IMG/VR virus record: IMGVR_UViG_3300047476_000636
Location: 1 to 22,159 of that record
Origin: a virus
Strand: one strand, 5' to 3'
Length of the DNA stretch: 22,159 nt
This document shows, in pieces, positions 6,184 to 12,115 of this stretch (position 1 is its first letter; every line of letters begins with the position of its first letter). The notes beneath the pieces were generated by a model that was given only the letters and a program-made list of their open reading frames with translations, had not been told where the DNA came from and did not search any database. The position numbers and the translations under genes are program-made.

Positions 6184-6386
6184 AAAAAAGTTGTCATTTA
6201 CGTCGTCATTGTGACCCAAAAAAGCCAAAAAATCGACACAATTTTGTCAAAAATCAGACCCCCCTGCCTAATTTTTTTTTCATTTTTCTTTTCGAAGGGT
6301 GGACGAAATATTATGGTATAACCCCAAAAACACAGATTTATGACAAACTTTGTCATTTCAATGACAGTTTTTAAAAAAGTTGTCAT
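6184..6386. repeat. TGTCAT/ATGACA box cluster
   Basis: AAAAAAGTTGTCAT occurs exactly at 6184-6197 and 6373-6386. Between them are the near-perfect palindrome ATGACAAA-C-TTTGTCAT (6340-6356) and another ATGACA (6361-6366) that pairs with the TGTCAT at 6381-6386. The cluster is 190-390 bp upstream of groEL and looks like binding sites for a repressor, activator or initiator. Confidence 0.5.
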
Positions 6387-6530
6387 CGCTTAATTTTCTC
6401 ATTATCAAGTAGTTAGCAATAAAAATGTTACTGTGTCGATTTTTATCTCCTTTTTCAGGAAAAAAAAGAAGAGTATATATTATATTATATATATAGAATA
6501 TATACGATGAAACTCAACATTTCGACACAG
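6231..6530. repeat. Three TCGACACA boxes around an AT tract
   Basis: AATCGACACA (6231-6240) is the exact reverse complement of 6432-6441. CTGTGTCGA (6431-6439) is the exact reverse complement of TCGACACAG (6522-6530). The second pair brackets the A/T-only tract at 6474-6504. This is compatible with operators or origin iterons. Confidence 0.45.
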
Positions 6531-6554
6531 ACATAATTTATATTGAAAAAATAT

Positions 6555-6562
6555 TATCTTTA
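6555..6562 (+). promoter_or_regulatory. Possible -7 element before groEL
   Basis: TATCTTTA followed by CAAA differs from TAnnTTTG at one base. It ends 18 nt before the groEL ATG, the spacing seen for the other TAnnTTTGCAAA elements in this window. I see no good -33 TTTG at the expected distance. Confidence 0.35.
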
Positions 6563-6579
6563 CAAAAAATTTAAATGAT

Positions 6580-8160
6580 ATGATAGTAAATGAAATTCAC
6601 TTCTCAAAGGAAGGGTTGGTGTCAGGTATACGAAAGATATCTGCCGCCGTTAAGAGCACACTTGGACCTAGGGGTCGCACTGTGATTATCGAATCCCCTA
6701 ACCATACGCATGGCCTAACCGTAACCAAGGATGGTGTAACTGTAGCAAAGTCGATTAACCTTCTAGACCCTGTGGAAGCACTAGCCGCAAATATGGTAAA
6801 GGAGGCGTCTGACAGGACAGCTACATCTGCGGGGGACGGGACCACTACATCTATGGTACTGACTGAGTCAATCATTAACCATGGCATAGACATGACATCA
6901 ATGGAATCGGTAAATGTGTCGGAACTGGTTCGTCACATGTCCTTTGTAACAGATAAGGCGTGTGAGATGCTTAAGCGTGGGGCGCGTAAGGTCAGCGGTC
7001 GTATGCTCAGAAATGTGGCGACAATCTCAGCAAACAACGACCCTCACATTGGGCGTATCATAGCCGACGTGTACAAGACCGTCGGGCGTAATGGGATCGT
7101 TACAGTTGCTAAGTCTCAGACGAGTGATACCACATACGAGGTCACTAAGGGCATACGTATGGATCGTGGATACACATCGAGGTACTTCATAAACGACTTC
7201 AAGAGGGAGGAGTGTGTGATGGAGGACGTGTATGTGCTCGTGTGTGACGCGGAGATCTCAAGCGTTATGTCGATAGAGAACGTGCTCAAGCCTATCGTTG
7301 CGGAGGGCAAGAGGTTGCTGATCATTGCACCGCTGAGCAACAACATGGTGCAGACATTGGCTGCCAACGTGATGCAGGGTAAGGTGAAGGTGTGTAACAT
7401 ACAGCCTCCACAGTTTGGGTACAAGCAGAAGGACCTAATGTCGGACATTGCCTTGGCGGTAGGCGCCAAGTACTACAGCGAGGCTACTGGTGATGACCTC
7501 AGCCTTATAACAATGGAGGACCTAGGGCGTGTGCCTAAGGTGACCGTTGGGCGTGATACAACCGTCATCGTCACTGGTGATGCGAGCCAGGAGGTGACCA
7601 AGAGGGTGGAGGAGCTATGGGTGCAGCACGACAACTCAACGCGTAAGGGCGAGCGCGACTTCATAAAGGAGCGTATAGCGTCGCTAAGCGGAGCGGTAGG
7701 CGTGGTCTACGTTGGTGGTGAGTCGGACATCGAGCAGAAGGAGCTCTACGACAGGGTGGACGACGCGGTGTGTGCCGTGCGTAGCGCCATGGAGGAGGGC
7801 ATCGTTGCTGGCGGTGGTGTTGCGATGTTCAACGTAGCAGAGCAGGTCATCATGCGGGCGGACCAAAACATGGACGAGATGAGTCGAGAGGAGTATATAG
7901 CGCACCACATCGTCGGAAAGGCTATGATGGAGCCATTGCTTCAGATCATGCGTAACGGAGGGCTCGATGGATTCGAGGTGATGTCAAAGGCTGTTGGCAC
8001 AAACATAGGGTACGACCTAAACGGTGAGCGATACGGCGACATGTTCGAGCTTGGGGTGATAGACCCGCTGAAGGTGACGCGTAATGCGCTGCGTAACGCG
8101 ATGAGTGTTGCGAGCACGATACTAACAACAAACGCAATAGTAACAATAGTAAGGGAGTAA
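6580..8160 (+). CDS. groEL: Phage-encoded group I chaperonin (GroEL/Hsp60)
   Basis: A 526-aa chaperonin that would form a cytoplasmic ring and fold proteins in an ATP-driven cycle, presumably virion proteins. Clear Hsp60 features are STLGPRGRTV (26-35), VTKDGVTVAKSI (48-59), the ATP-binding AGDGTTT (84-90, Asp86 equivalent to E. coli Asp87), EEGIVAGGGVA in the second equatorial part, and YGDMFELGVIDPLKVTR near the end. The Gly-Gly-Met tail of cellular GroEL is missing: the protein ends ILTTNAIVTIVRE. At the place of catalytic Asp398 (E. coli) the by-eye alignment puts Glu within SREEYIAHH. The gene is much richer in G+C toward its 3' end (about 58% in 7681-7740, hand count) than the late genes. 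Its stop overlaps the groES start. Confidence 0.95.
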   Translation: MIVNEIHFSKEGLVSGIRKISAAVKSTLGPRGRTVIIESPNHTHGLTVTKDGVTVAKSINLLDPVEALAANMVKEASDRTATSAGDGTTTSMVLTESIINHGIDMTSMESVNVSELVRHMSFVTDKACEMLKRGARKVSGRMLRNVATISANNDPHIGRIIADVYKTVGRNGIVTVAKSQTSDTTYEVTKGIRMDRGYTSRYFINDFKREECVMEDVYVLVCDAEISSVMSIENVLKPIVAEGKRLLIIAPLSNNMVQTLAANVMQGKVKVCNIQPPQFGYKQKDLMSDIALAVGAKYYSEATGDDLSLITMEDLGRVPKVTVGRDTTVIVTGDASQEVTKRVEELWVQHDNSTRKGERDFIKERIASLSGAVGVVYVGGESDIEQKELYDRVDDAVCAVRSAMEEGIVAGGGVAMFNVAEQVIMRADQNMDEMSREEYIAHHIVGKAMMEPLLQIMRNGGLDGFEVMSKAVGTNIGYDLNGERYGDMFELGVIDPLKVTRNALRNAMSVASTILTTNAIVTIVRE

Positions 8161-8420
8161 TGAAGGCAGTAGGACACACGGTCATAATAAGACCAATAGA
8201 GCAGGAGGTGACAACATCATACGGGCTGACACTGTCGGCTGGTGAGAAGATTGACATCCGATACCAAAAGGCCACGGTGGTAAGCGTAGGACACCTAGTG
8301 ACAGAGCACATAAGAGAAGGGGCCACGGTGTGGTACGACTCAAGGGCTGGGTTCAGTATGGTGTCGCCAGACGGGAAGCTCACCATAGTTGGAGAGAGAG
8401 ACATCCCAGTGGTGGAGTGA
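8160..8420 (+). CDS. groES: Short co-chaperonin GroES
   Basis: An 86-aa single-domain GroES, about ten residues shorter than the bacterial protein. The family layout is visible: an N-terminal strand (VGHTVIIRPIEQE), a mobile-loop region (TTSYGLTLSAGEK) where the Ile-Val-Leu tripeptide of cellular GroES is replaced by GLTL, then KATVVSVGHLV, a GATVWYDS barrel strand, and a closing strand (KLTIVGERDIPVVE). It would cap the GroEL ring. TAATG overlap couples it to groEL; the order groEL-groES is the reverse of the usual bacterial operon. Transcription probably ends at the strong hairpin nine bases downstream. Whether it works with the phage ring, the host ring or both cannot be told. Confidence 0.9.
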   Translation: MKAVGHTVIIRPIEQEVTTSYGLTLSAGEKIDIRYQKATVVSVGHLVTEHIREGATVWYDSRAGFSMVSPDGKLTIVGERDIPVVE

Positions 8421-8428
8421 TAATAGAC

Positions 8429-8463
8429 GAAGGGCGCCAGTTAGGCGCCCTTCTCTCTTTTTT
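8429..8463. terminator. Bidirectional intrinsic terminator between groES and a convergent gene
   Basis: GAAGGGCGCC (8429-8438) and GGCGCCCTTC (8444-8453) form a perfect 10-bp stem with loop AGTTA, followed by a T-rich run to 8463. It ends the groEL-groES transcript. The TAA of the convergent minus-strand gene lies in the loop, so its last three codons form one arm of the stem. Confidence 0.85.
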
Positions 8464-8971
8464 GTTGGTTGAGTTCCTTGACCTTGTCTCGGCGCCATTG
8501 CTCCCTCTTGCGTTCACGGACCTCCTCATTAAACCTCGCGATAAGCGCGTGATATCTCTTGGTGGCGTTAGTGGCTCCCGCAAGGTACATAGGGTTCTTT
8601 TGTTTGTTGGTAGGTATCTCATCCTCACCGTTGAGCTTCGCGTATATGGAATAGACCAAGCGTTTGGCGCTATAAGACAGCTCATACATTGCCTTCTGAT
8701 GGTAGCCCTCGTTACGCCACTTTATAATAAACCCACGGGCCTTAAACTTATCGAACTTGTCCTTATCAAATAGCATCGTGCGCATAAACTGATCGAAGCA
8801 GTCCTTGGTGAACAAGCCCTCTGAGTAGAGGAAGAAGAGCATATCCATGTCCGATATAGTGATCTTATACTTTTGCTTAGCCCAATTCCTTATGACCTTC
8901 CAATACTTCATAGTGTCAAATCGAGGCTCAATCCTATCGTAGTGTTTCCTTGTTTTTACTTTAATTTGCAT
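8441..8971 (-). CDS. Winged-helix-like DNA-binding protein, putative regulator
   Basis: A 176-aa basic protein. The part around residues 30-105 (KITISDMDMLFFLYSEGLF..., then FDKDKFDKFKARGFI and the strand MYELSYSAKRLVYSIY) has the helix-helix-wing rhythm of small winged-helix regulators. The C-terminal third is a long charged helix (FNEEVRERKREQWRRDKVKE). The start is set at ATG 8971; an in-frame TTG at 8995 falls inside the promoter palindrome. It is the only leftward gene within the right-hand half, is transcribed away from the structural operon through a shared palindromic promoter and stops inside the groES terminator. This arrangement suits a switch protein for late genes, which is inference. 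Confidence 0.6.
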   Translation of the reverse strand: MQIKVKTRKHYDRIEPRFDTMKYWKVIRNWAKQKYKITISDMDMLFFLYSEGLFTKDCFDQFMRTMLFDKDKFDKFKARGFIIKWRNEGYHQKAMYELSYSAKRLVYSIYAKLNGEDEIPTNKQKNPMYLAGATNATKRYHALIARFNEEVRERKREQWRRDKVKELNQQKREKGA

Positions 8972-8984
8972 GCGATTTAATTTA

Positions 8985-9000
8985 TAACTTTGCAAAGTTA
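8985..9000. promoter_or_regulatory. Palindromic divergent promoter
   Basis: TAACTTTGCAAAGTTA is a perfect 16-bp palindrome that carries the -7 consensus TAnnTTTG on each strand. Rightward, it ends 19 nt before the ATG at 9011, with TTTG at 8965-8968 as a short-spaced -33 candidate. Leftward, it ends about 22 nt before the ATG at 8971, with TTTG at 9027-9024 as the -33 candidate (23-nt spacing). The two promoters overlap completely, so only one can fire at a time. Confidence 0.6.
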
Positions 9001-9010
9001 ATCAAAAGAC

Positions 9011-9445
9011 ATGACTAAAATATCAAACACTGACGCGTACCCATTCGACACAGAGATAACGGGCGATGAATACATGATTGGAACTGAACCCGCTGGTTCT
9101 CCACAGAATCAAACAAAGAGTTTTAAATTGAGTGACATCAAGAACTACGTACTTGGATATTCAAACTATGTTGCTACACTAACTCAGGTAGATGTATTAG
9201 CTCCAGTTGCTACCGTAATGAACAACACCATAGGAGAAATAACATACGAAAGAAATGACAGCGGTTTGTACAGCATTATGTCTGACGGCTTATTTGTAAG
9301 CGATAAAACAGTTGTCTTCATTAGCAGCACAAGCGATACATCTAACGTATACTATTCTATCATAAGCGATAGCGAGATTATGGTAGACACATCTAAAGAC
9401 GAAGAGATGAGTAAGATGTCAATCGAAATACGCGTATACAACTAA
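9011..9445 (+). CDS. Small fibre-like protein with shared N-terminal anchor
   Basis: A 144-aa protein opening [21 protein letters not shown], followed by [26 protein letters not shown]. The same plan (MTKIS, D-T-x-x-T-G, IGT, TK-F, K-L-Y) opens the 875-aa fibre at 12383. The remainder is a beta-rich segment ending in SIEIRVYN. It is probably a minor virion protein docked at the same site as the fibre, or a decoration protein. It is the first gene of the late operon and is coupled by TAATG to the next gene. The shared anchor is seen; the virion role is inferred. Confidence 0.6.
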   Translation: MTKISNTDAYPFDTEITGDEYMIGTEPAGSPQNQTKSFKLSDIKNYVLGYSNYVATLTQVDVLAPVATVMNNTIGEITYERNDSGLYSIMSDGLFVSDKTVVFISSTSDTSNVYYSIISDSEIMVDTSKDEEMSKMSIEIRVYN

Positions 9446-9582
9446 TGCCGTTAAAGAAAGGAAAATCACAGAAGGTGATATCGCAGAACATAAGAACCGA
9501 GATAAAGGCAGGGAGACCTCGCAAGCAGGCTATAGCTATTGCGTTATCTAAGGCTGGTAAATCTAAAACAAAAAAGCAATGA
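9445..9582 (+). CDS. 45-aa basic protein, DUF6496-like
   Basis: A short ORF starting at the TAATG overlap with the previous gene. The product begins [20 protein letters not shown], continues [20 protein letters not shown] and ends in a Lys-rich tail. This pattern (MPLKKG-S-I...[15 protein letters not shown]) is a widespread small phage protein that I recall as DUF6496, of unknown function. It is followed by an ATGA overlap with another tiny basic gene. High charge suggests nucleic acid binding or packaging with DNA, which is inference. Confidence 0.7.
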   Translation: MPLKKGKSQKVISQNIRTEIKAGRPRKQAIAIALSKAGKSKTKKQ

Positions 9583-9710
9583 AAAAGAAAGTAATAGAAA
9601 AAGCAACGGGAGAGAAGTACGCTTCTAAAAAGGCTATGATGAAGCACGAAAAGTCTGAGAGTAAAAAGACTCAGATGAAGGAAAAAATGATGGCTAAAAA
9701 GAAAAAGTAA
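9579..9710 (+). CDS. 43-aa Lys/Met-rich peptide
   Basis: The ORF is joined to its neighbours by ATGA upstream and TAATG downstream, which is good evidence for translation. The product starts [20 protein letters not shown] and is dominated by Lys, Met and Glu (for example KMMAKKKK at the end), probably a helix or disordered. No family recognised with confidence. It belongs to a cluster of tiny basic proteins (9445-10438). Confidence 0.6.
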   Translation: MKKKVIEKATGEKYASKKAMMKHEKSESKKTQMKEKMMAKKKK

Positions 9711-9988
9711 TGCCAGGCAAGACATCTAAGTATTACGCATCGAATCCTGAGGCCCGTAAGAAGCGCCTTGAGTACCAGAGGGAATACAACAAGAAAGCTC
9801 GCGAGGTGAAGAAGCGTGTTGAGCTAAACAAGGAGAACCGTAAGCGAGGCACGTATGGAAATGGAGATGGCATGGATGTAGCCCATACAAAGAACGGCAC
9901 AAAACTACAGAAGGCATCAGTGAATAGGGGATCTAAGACAGCAATGCCTGGCGACAAAAGAGCAAGAGGAAAGAAAAATGGCAGATAA
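9710..9988 (+). CDS. Basic phage protein with YGNGDG motif
   Basis: A 92-aa, strongly basic protein. The N-terminal half is an Arg/Lys/Glu-rich helix (NPEARKKRLEYQREYNKKAR). The C-terminal part has the segment KRGTYGNGDGMDVAHTKNG and then NRGSKTAMPGDKRARGKK. Small proteins with this helix plus G-TYGNGDG-D--HTK block recur in phage structural clusters in my recollection. They are unassigned, and the His/Asp/Asn content is loosely reminiscent of HNH-type folds without the full motif. It overlaps the next gene by 11 nt. Confidence 0.65.
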   Translation: MPGKTSKYYASNPEARKKRLEYQREYNKKAREVKKRVELNKENRKRGTYGNGDGMDVAHTKNGTKLQKASVNRGSKTAMPGDKRARGKKNGR

Positions 9989-10268
9989 AAGTAAGATGAA
10001 GTGCAACAGCCCAAGACCCAGCGACAGGGCTGGCAAGAAGAGGATGGTCAAGGCGTGCTCTGGAGGTGAGGAGAAGTTAATTCACTACGGAGCCTCTGGA
10101 TACGGAAACAATTATAGCGCGGCTGCCAGAAAAAGTTTTAAGGCGAGACACAAATGCTCATCTGCCACAAGCAAGCTAACAGCAAGATATTGGGCTTGCA
10201 AGGATCTATGGGGAGGTAAGGGAGGAAACACCACTCCTAATCCGTCAAACAGAAAAGGTAAATACTAA
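9978..10268 (+). CDS. DUF5872-like basic protein
   Basis: A 96-aa protein with CNSPRPSDRAGKKRMVKACSG, GGEEKLIHYGASGYG, AARKSFKARHKCSS and KLTARYWACKDLWGGKGG. The series CN-P, VKAC--G-EK-I--G, RKSFKARH, YWA-K--W is that of a small conserved phage/bacterial family (DUF5872 as I recall). Several Cys/His residues (CN, KAC, RHKC, WAC) could bind zinc. The C-terminus is Gly/Asn/Pro-rich and flexible. It overlaps the previous gene by 11 nt. The function is unknown; placement among structural and lysis genes suggests a virion or packaging accessory. Confidence 0.7.
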   Translation: MADKSKMKCNSPRPSDRAGKKRMVKACSGGEEKLIHYGASGYGNNYSAAARKSFKARHKCSSATSKLTARYWACKDLWGGKGGNTTPNPSNRKGKY

Positions 10269-10273
10269 GATAT

Positions 10274-10438
10274 ATGTTAGGAGATAAGATTGAAAAACTA
10301 GCTAAGAAGACTGGGGCCGCTGCCTTGGTTGACTTGTATAAAAAAACAACAGGTAAGGACTGTGGGTGTGCTGCTCGTAAGGCTAAGCTGAACAACCCTA
10401 ACCTTAAAGTAAACAAGATACTATTTAAAAAGAAATAA
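10274..10438 (+). CDS. 54-aa Lys-rich small protein
   Basis: The ORF begins five bases after the preceding stop and ends one base before the next start. The product is MLGDKIEKLAKKTGAAAL, VDLYKKTTGKDCGCAARKAK, then LNNPNL and a basic tail. The C-G-C motif inside a basic helix is notable. A similar N-terminal helix with a central C-G-C is seen in other tiny phage proteins as I recall. No function known. Confidence 0.6.
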   Translation: MLGDKIEKLAKKTGAAALVDLYKKTTGKDCGCAARKAKLNNPNLKVNKILFKKK

Positions 10439-10439
10439 G

Positions 10440-10718
10440 ATGGCATATCAAAAACTACAGCCTGGCAGGGCGATTTTAGTAGATCTAAATGACAATGAAA
10501 ACATTACAAACCCAGCAGACGGTAACCCAACCAAAGAAGGATGTGTGCTTTATATTGGTAGAGGTAACGCTAGTATCTATGGTAACGTAAGGGTTTTAAC
10601 TGTCGGAGGTGACGACGTTGTTTTTTATAACGTTCAACAAGGAACATTCTTACCTGTTCAAGTGCTTAGGGTGTTTGAAACTGACACGACGGCTAGTGAT
10701 ATTATAGCGTTATGGTAG
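10440..10718 (+). CDS. Small beta-rich virion-like protein
   Basis: A 92-aa protein beginning MAYQKLQPGRAILVDLNDNE and ending in VRVLTVGGDDVVFYNVQQG and TFLPVQVLRVFETDTTASDIIALW. The pattern (LYIGRG...VRVLT-GGD-V-F--V--GTFLPVQVLRV--T-T-A-DI-ALW) is a common small phage structural-cluster protein, probably a beta-sandwich decoration, spike or neck component. No signal or membrane segment. It lies just before the lysis genes. Family pattern is recognised by eye; exact virion position unknown. Confidence 0.65.
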   Translation: MAYQKLQPGRAILVDLNDNENITNPADGNPTKEGCVLYIGRGNASIYGNVRVLTVGGDDVVFYNVQQGTFLPVQVLRVFETDTTASDIIALW

Positions 10719-10737
10719 CAATTATTATAGCGGTGGC

Positions 10738-10941
10738 ATGAGAAATTTAGACGGATTAGTAAATAAGTGGATAAGCAGAAAACTAGTTGTATTCTTAGTT
10801 GCTTCTATAGGCTTGTTTACAGGAAATATCACATCATCTGACTGGGTAGTTGTGGCAACCGTCTACATATCTGTACAGAGCATAACCGATTCAGTAAAGG
10901 AATTGTTTAAATCAAAACAGAATGTCGGAGAATATCAATAA
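10738..10941 (+). CDS. Putative holin
   Basis: A 67-aa membrane protein with two hydrophobic helices (about 15-30, KLVVFLVASIGLFTG; and 36-52, WVVVATVYISVQSI), a short loop, and a charged C-terminus (ELFKSKQN). Size, topology and position directly before a coiled-coil membrane protein and the endolysin gene fit a small holin that opens the inner membrane at lysis. It overlaps the next gene by 20 nt. Assigned from context and topology, not from a family signature. Confidence 0.65.
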   Translation: MRNLDGLVNKWISRKLVVFLVASIGLFTGNITSSDWVVVATVYISVQSITDSVKELFKSKQNVGEYQ

Positions 10942-11218
10942 AGAGAGGCTAGACCGATTAGAAGACCATCATAGGATGTTTAAACAAAAACTAGAAGACG
11001 TCGCTAACGATGTTCGCGATATCAAGTCGGCTATTATGGGTAGTCCATTAAGTTCAGATGAGGGCCTTGCTAGCAAAATAAAAAGAGTCGAAAGAGATGT
11101 CAACGATCTAGAGACCTTTAAAACAGAGGTTAGCACATATATAAAACAGTTCAAGTACGTGTTAGGCGTTGTTTTTGTAGCTCTTATAACATTGATAATC
11201 AAGGCTTTTACTAAGTAA
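10922..11218 (+). CDS. Coiled-coil, C-terminal membrane protein (XhlA-like)
   Basis: A 98-aa protein with a long heptad-type helix (RLDRLEDHHRMFKQKLEDVA, then KIKRVERDVNDLETFKTEV) and one C-terminal membrane helix (YVLGVVFVALITLIIKAF, about 77-95). This is the plan of XhlA/haemolysin-type lysis accessories, which assist holins, though sequence alone does not prove the family. Its stop overlaps the endolysin start as TAATG, giving tight coupling within the lysis cassette. Confidence 0.6.
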   Translation: MSENINKERLDRLEDHHRMFKQKLEDVANDVRDIKSAIMGSPLSSDEGLASKIKRVERDVNDLETFKTEVSTYIKQFKYVLGVVFVALITLIIKAFTK

Positions 11219-11814
11219 TGAAGTCGCTAGCAACAAAATATAAGTCGTTACTAAATAAGAACGGGATAAACACACCTATAAGGTTAGCTCATTTCTTTGC
11301 TCAGATTGATCACGAGAGCGGCGGAGGCAAACGTCTAGAGGAGAATTTAAATTATTCAAAGGACGGGCTTCTTAAGATATTTAAATCTGACTTTGACACT
11401 AACAAGGATAAAAAACTATCGCCAAACGAGATTAAGATAGCGGAGGTGCTTGCCAGAAAACCCGAGGATATAGCTAACTTTGTATACGCAAATCAAAATG
11501 GCAACGGAAACGTAACCTCAGGTGACGGATGGAGGTATAGAGGACGCGGATATATCCAAGTAACTGGCAAGGAGAATTATAAAGAGTTAAGTAACGACAC
11601 AGGAGTGGACTTTGTATCAAATCCAGACATGTTAACACAAGAAGCTAACGCCATTATATCGGCTGTTTGGTTTTGGAACGAGAGAGGACTCAATAGGTTT
11701 GCTGATAGAAACGACATTGAAAAAATAACAAGAATCATAAACGGGGGCTTAAATGGATTCGAACACCGTAAAGAACTATTCGATTATTACGCTAAGTATT
11801 TTGGTGTTAATTAG
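11218..11814 (+). CDS. GH19-type endolysin
   Basis: A 198-aa muralytic enzyme of the GH19 chitinase/lysozyme family, which cleaves the glycan strands of peptidoglycan. The catalytic Glu lies in FAQIDHESGGGKRLEENLNYS (about 27-47; Glu34 of HES likely the acid). The family signature GWRYRGRGYIQVTGKENY follows at about 105-122, then NPDML and the C-terminal RIINGGLNGFEHRKELFDYY. Between them, residues about 60-71 read DTNKDKKLSPNE, an EF-hand-like calcium loop. There is no signal peptide, so export should depend on the holin upstream. The 3' end overlaps the next gene by 62 nt. Confidence 0.9.
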   Translation: MKSLATKYKSLLNKNGINTPIRLAHFFAQIDHESGGGKRLEENLNYSKDGLLKIFKSDFDTNKDKKLSPNEIKIAEVLARKPEDIANFVYANQNGNGNVTSGDGWRYRGRGYIQVTGKENYKELSNDTGVDFVSNPDMLTQEANAIISAVWFWNERGLNRFADRNDIEKITRIINGGLNGFEHRKELFDYYAKYFGVN

Positions 11815-12115
11815 TATAGCATTTCTATTAAACTCTACAAATAAATTAGAGCAAGAAAACTTAAAATTAAAAATAAAGGTAATTAGGCTTAACGAGAGAG
11901 CAGATCTATATGTAAAAGCATACTATAACATACTATCAAAAGATAGTGTCTTAAATCGAAGATATGACAGCCTATTATCTGAAAAGCAAAAAATAAAAAA
12001 GGAGTATGTTTATAAAATTAAACAGGTTGATCGCTATAGTATTTCTGACATGCAGCGTTACTTTGATGAACGCACAGGAAAAGGTAGTGATACTCGACAG
12101 CACGCAGAGCGTTAA
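11753..12115 (+). CDS. Putative inner-membrane spanin (Rz-like)
   Basis: A 120-aa protein with an N-terminal membrane anchor (about 9-27, SIITLSILVLISIAFLL) followed by a periplasmic, heptad-like helix (NKLEQENLKLKIKVIRLNERA, then DSLLSEKQKIKKEYVYKIK). This plan, directly after the endolysin and overlapped by a secreted protein in the +1 frame, is that of Rz-type i-spanins, which fuse inner and outer membranes at the end of lysis. It starts 62 nt inside the endolysin gene. No sequence family is claimed; the call rests on topology and position. Confidence 0.6.
   Translation: MDSNTVKNYSIITLSILVLISIAFLLNSTNKLEQENLKLKIKVIRLNERADLYVKAYYNILSKDSVLNRRYDSLLSEKQKIKKEYVYKIKQVDRYSISDMQRYFDERTGKGSDTRQHAER

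Larger units (their letters stand above)
5724..6579. other. Gene-free control region, possible origin
   Basis: About 850 bp without a convincing gene separate the two transcription directions. Visible elements: the AATTTTAACAT tandem pair (5733-5754); CTGATAATCAG (5771-5781); alternating GCGCGCGC near 5811; a G/C hairpin (5894-5898 with 5903-5907); CATCCGAAA twice (5944-5952, 5962-5970); GATC three times within 15 bp (about 6070-6084); two 14-bp copies of AAAAAAGTTGTCAT; three TCGACACA boxes; and a run of about 30 bp that is nearly all A/T (6474-6504). Repeats plus an AT-rich tract between divergent modules fit a replication origin or regulatory hub. An 88-codon frame at 6055-6321 starts with TTG, crosses homopolymer tracts and looks accidental. 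Confidence 0.45.

Noticed and set aside
6055-6321. 88-codon plus-strand frame in the control region
   Set aside because: It starts with TTG, has low-complexity Lys and Phe runs caused by A and T tracts, and overlaps regulatory repeats.
7116-8404. Long minus-strand frames opposite groEL and groES
   Set aside because: They are shadows of the G+C-rich sense gene; their products are Leu/Ser-rich without domains and have no promoter or coupling.
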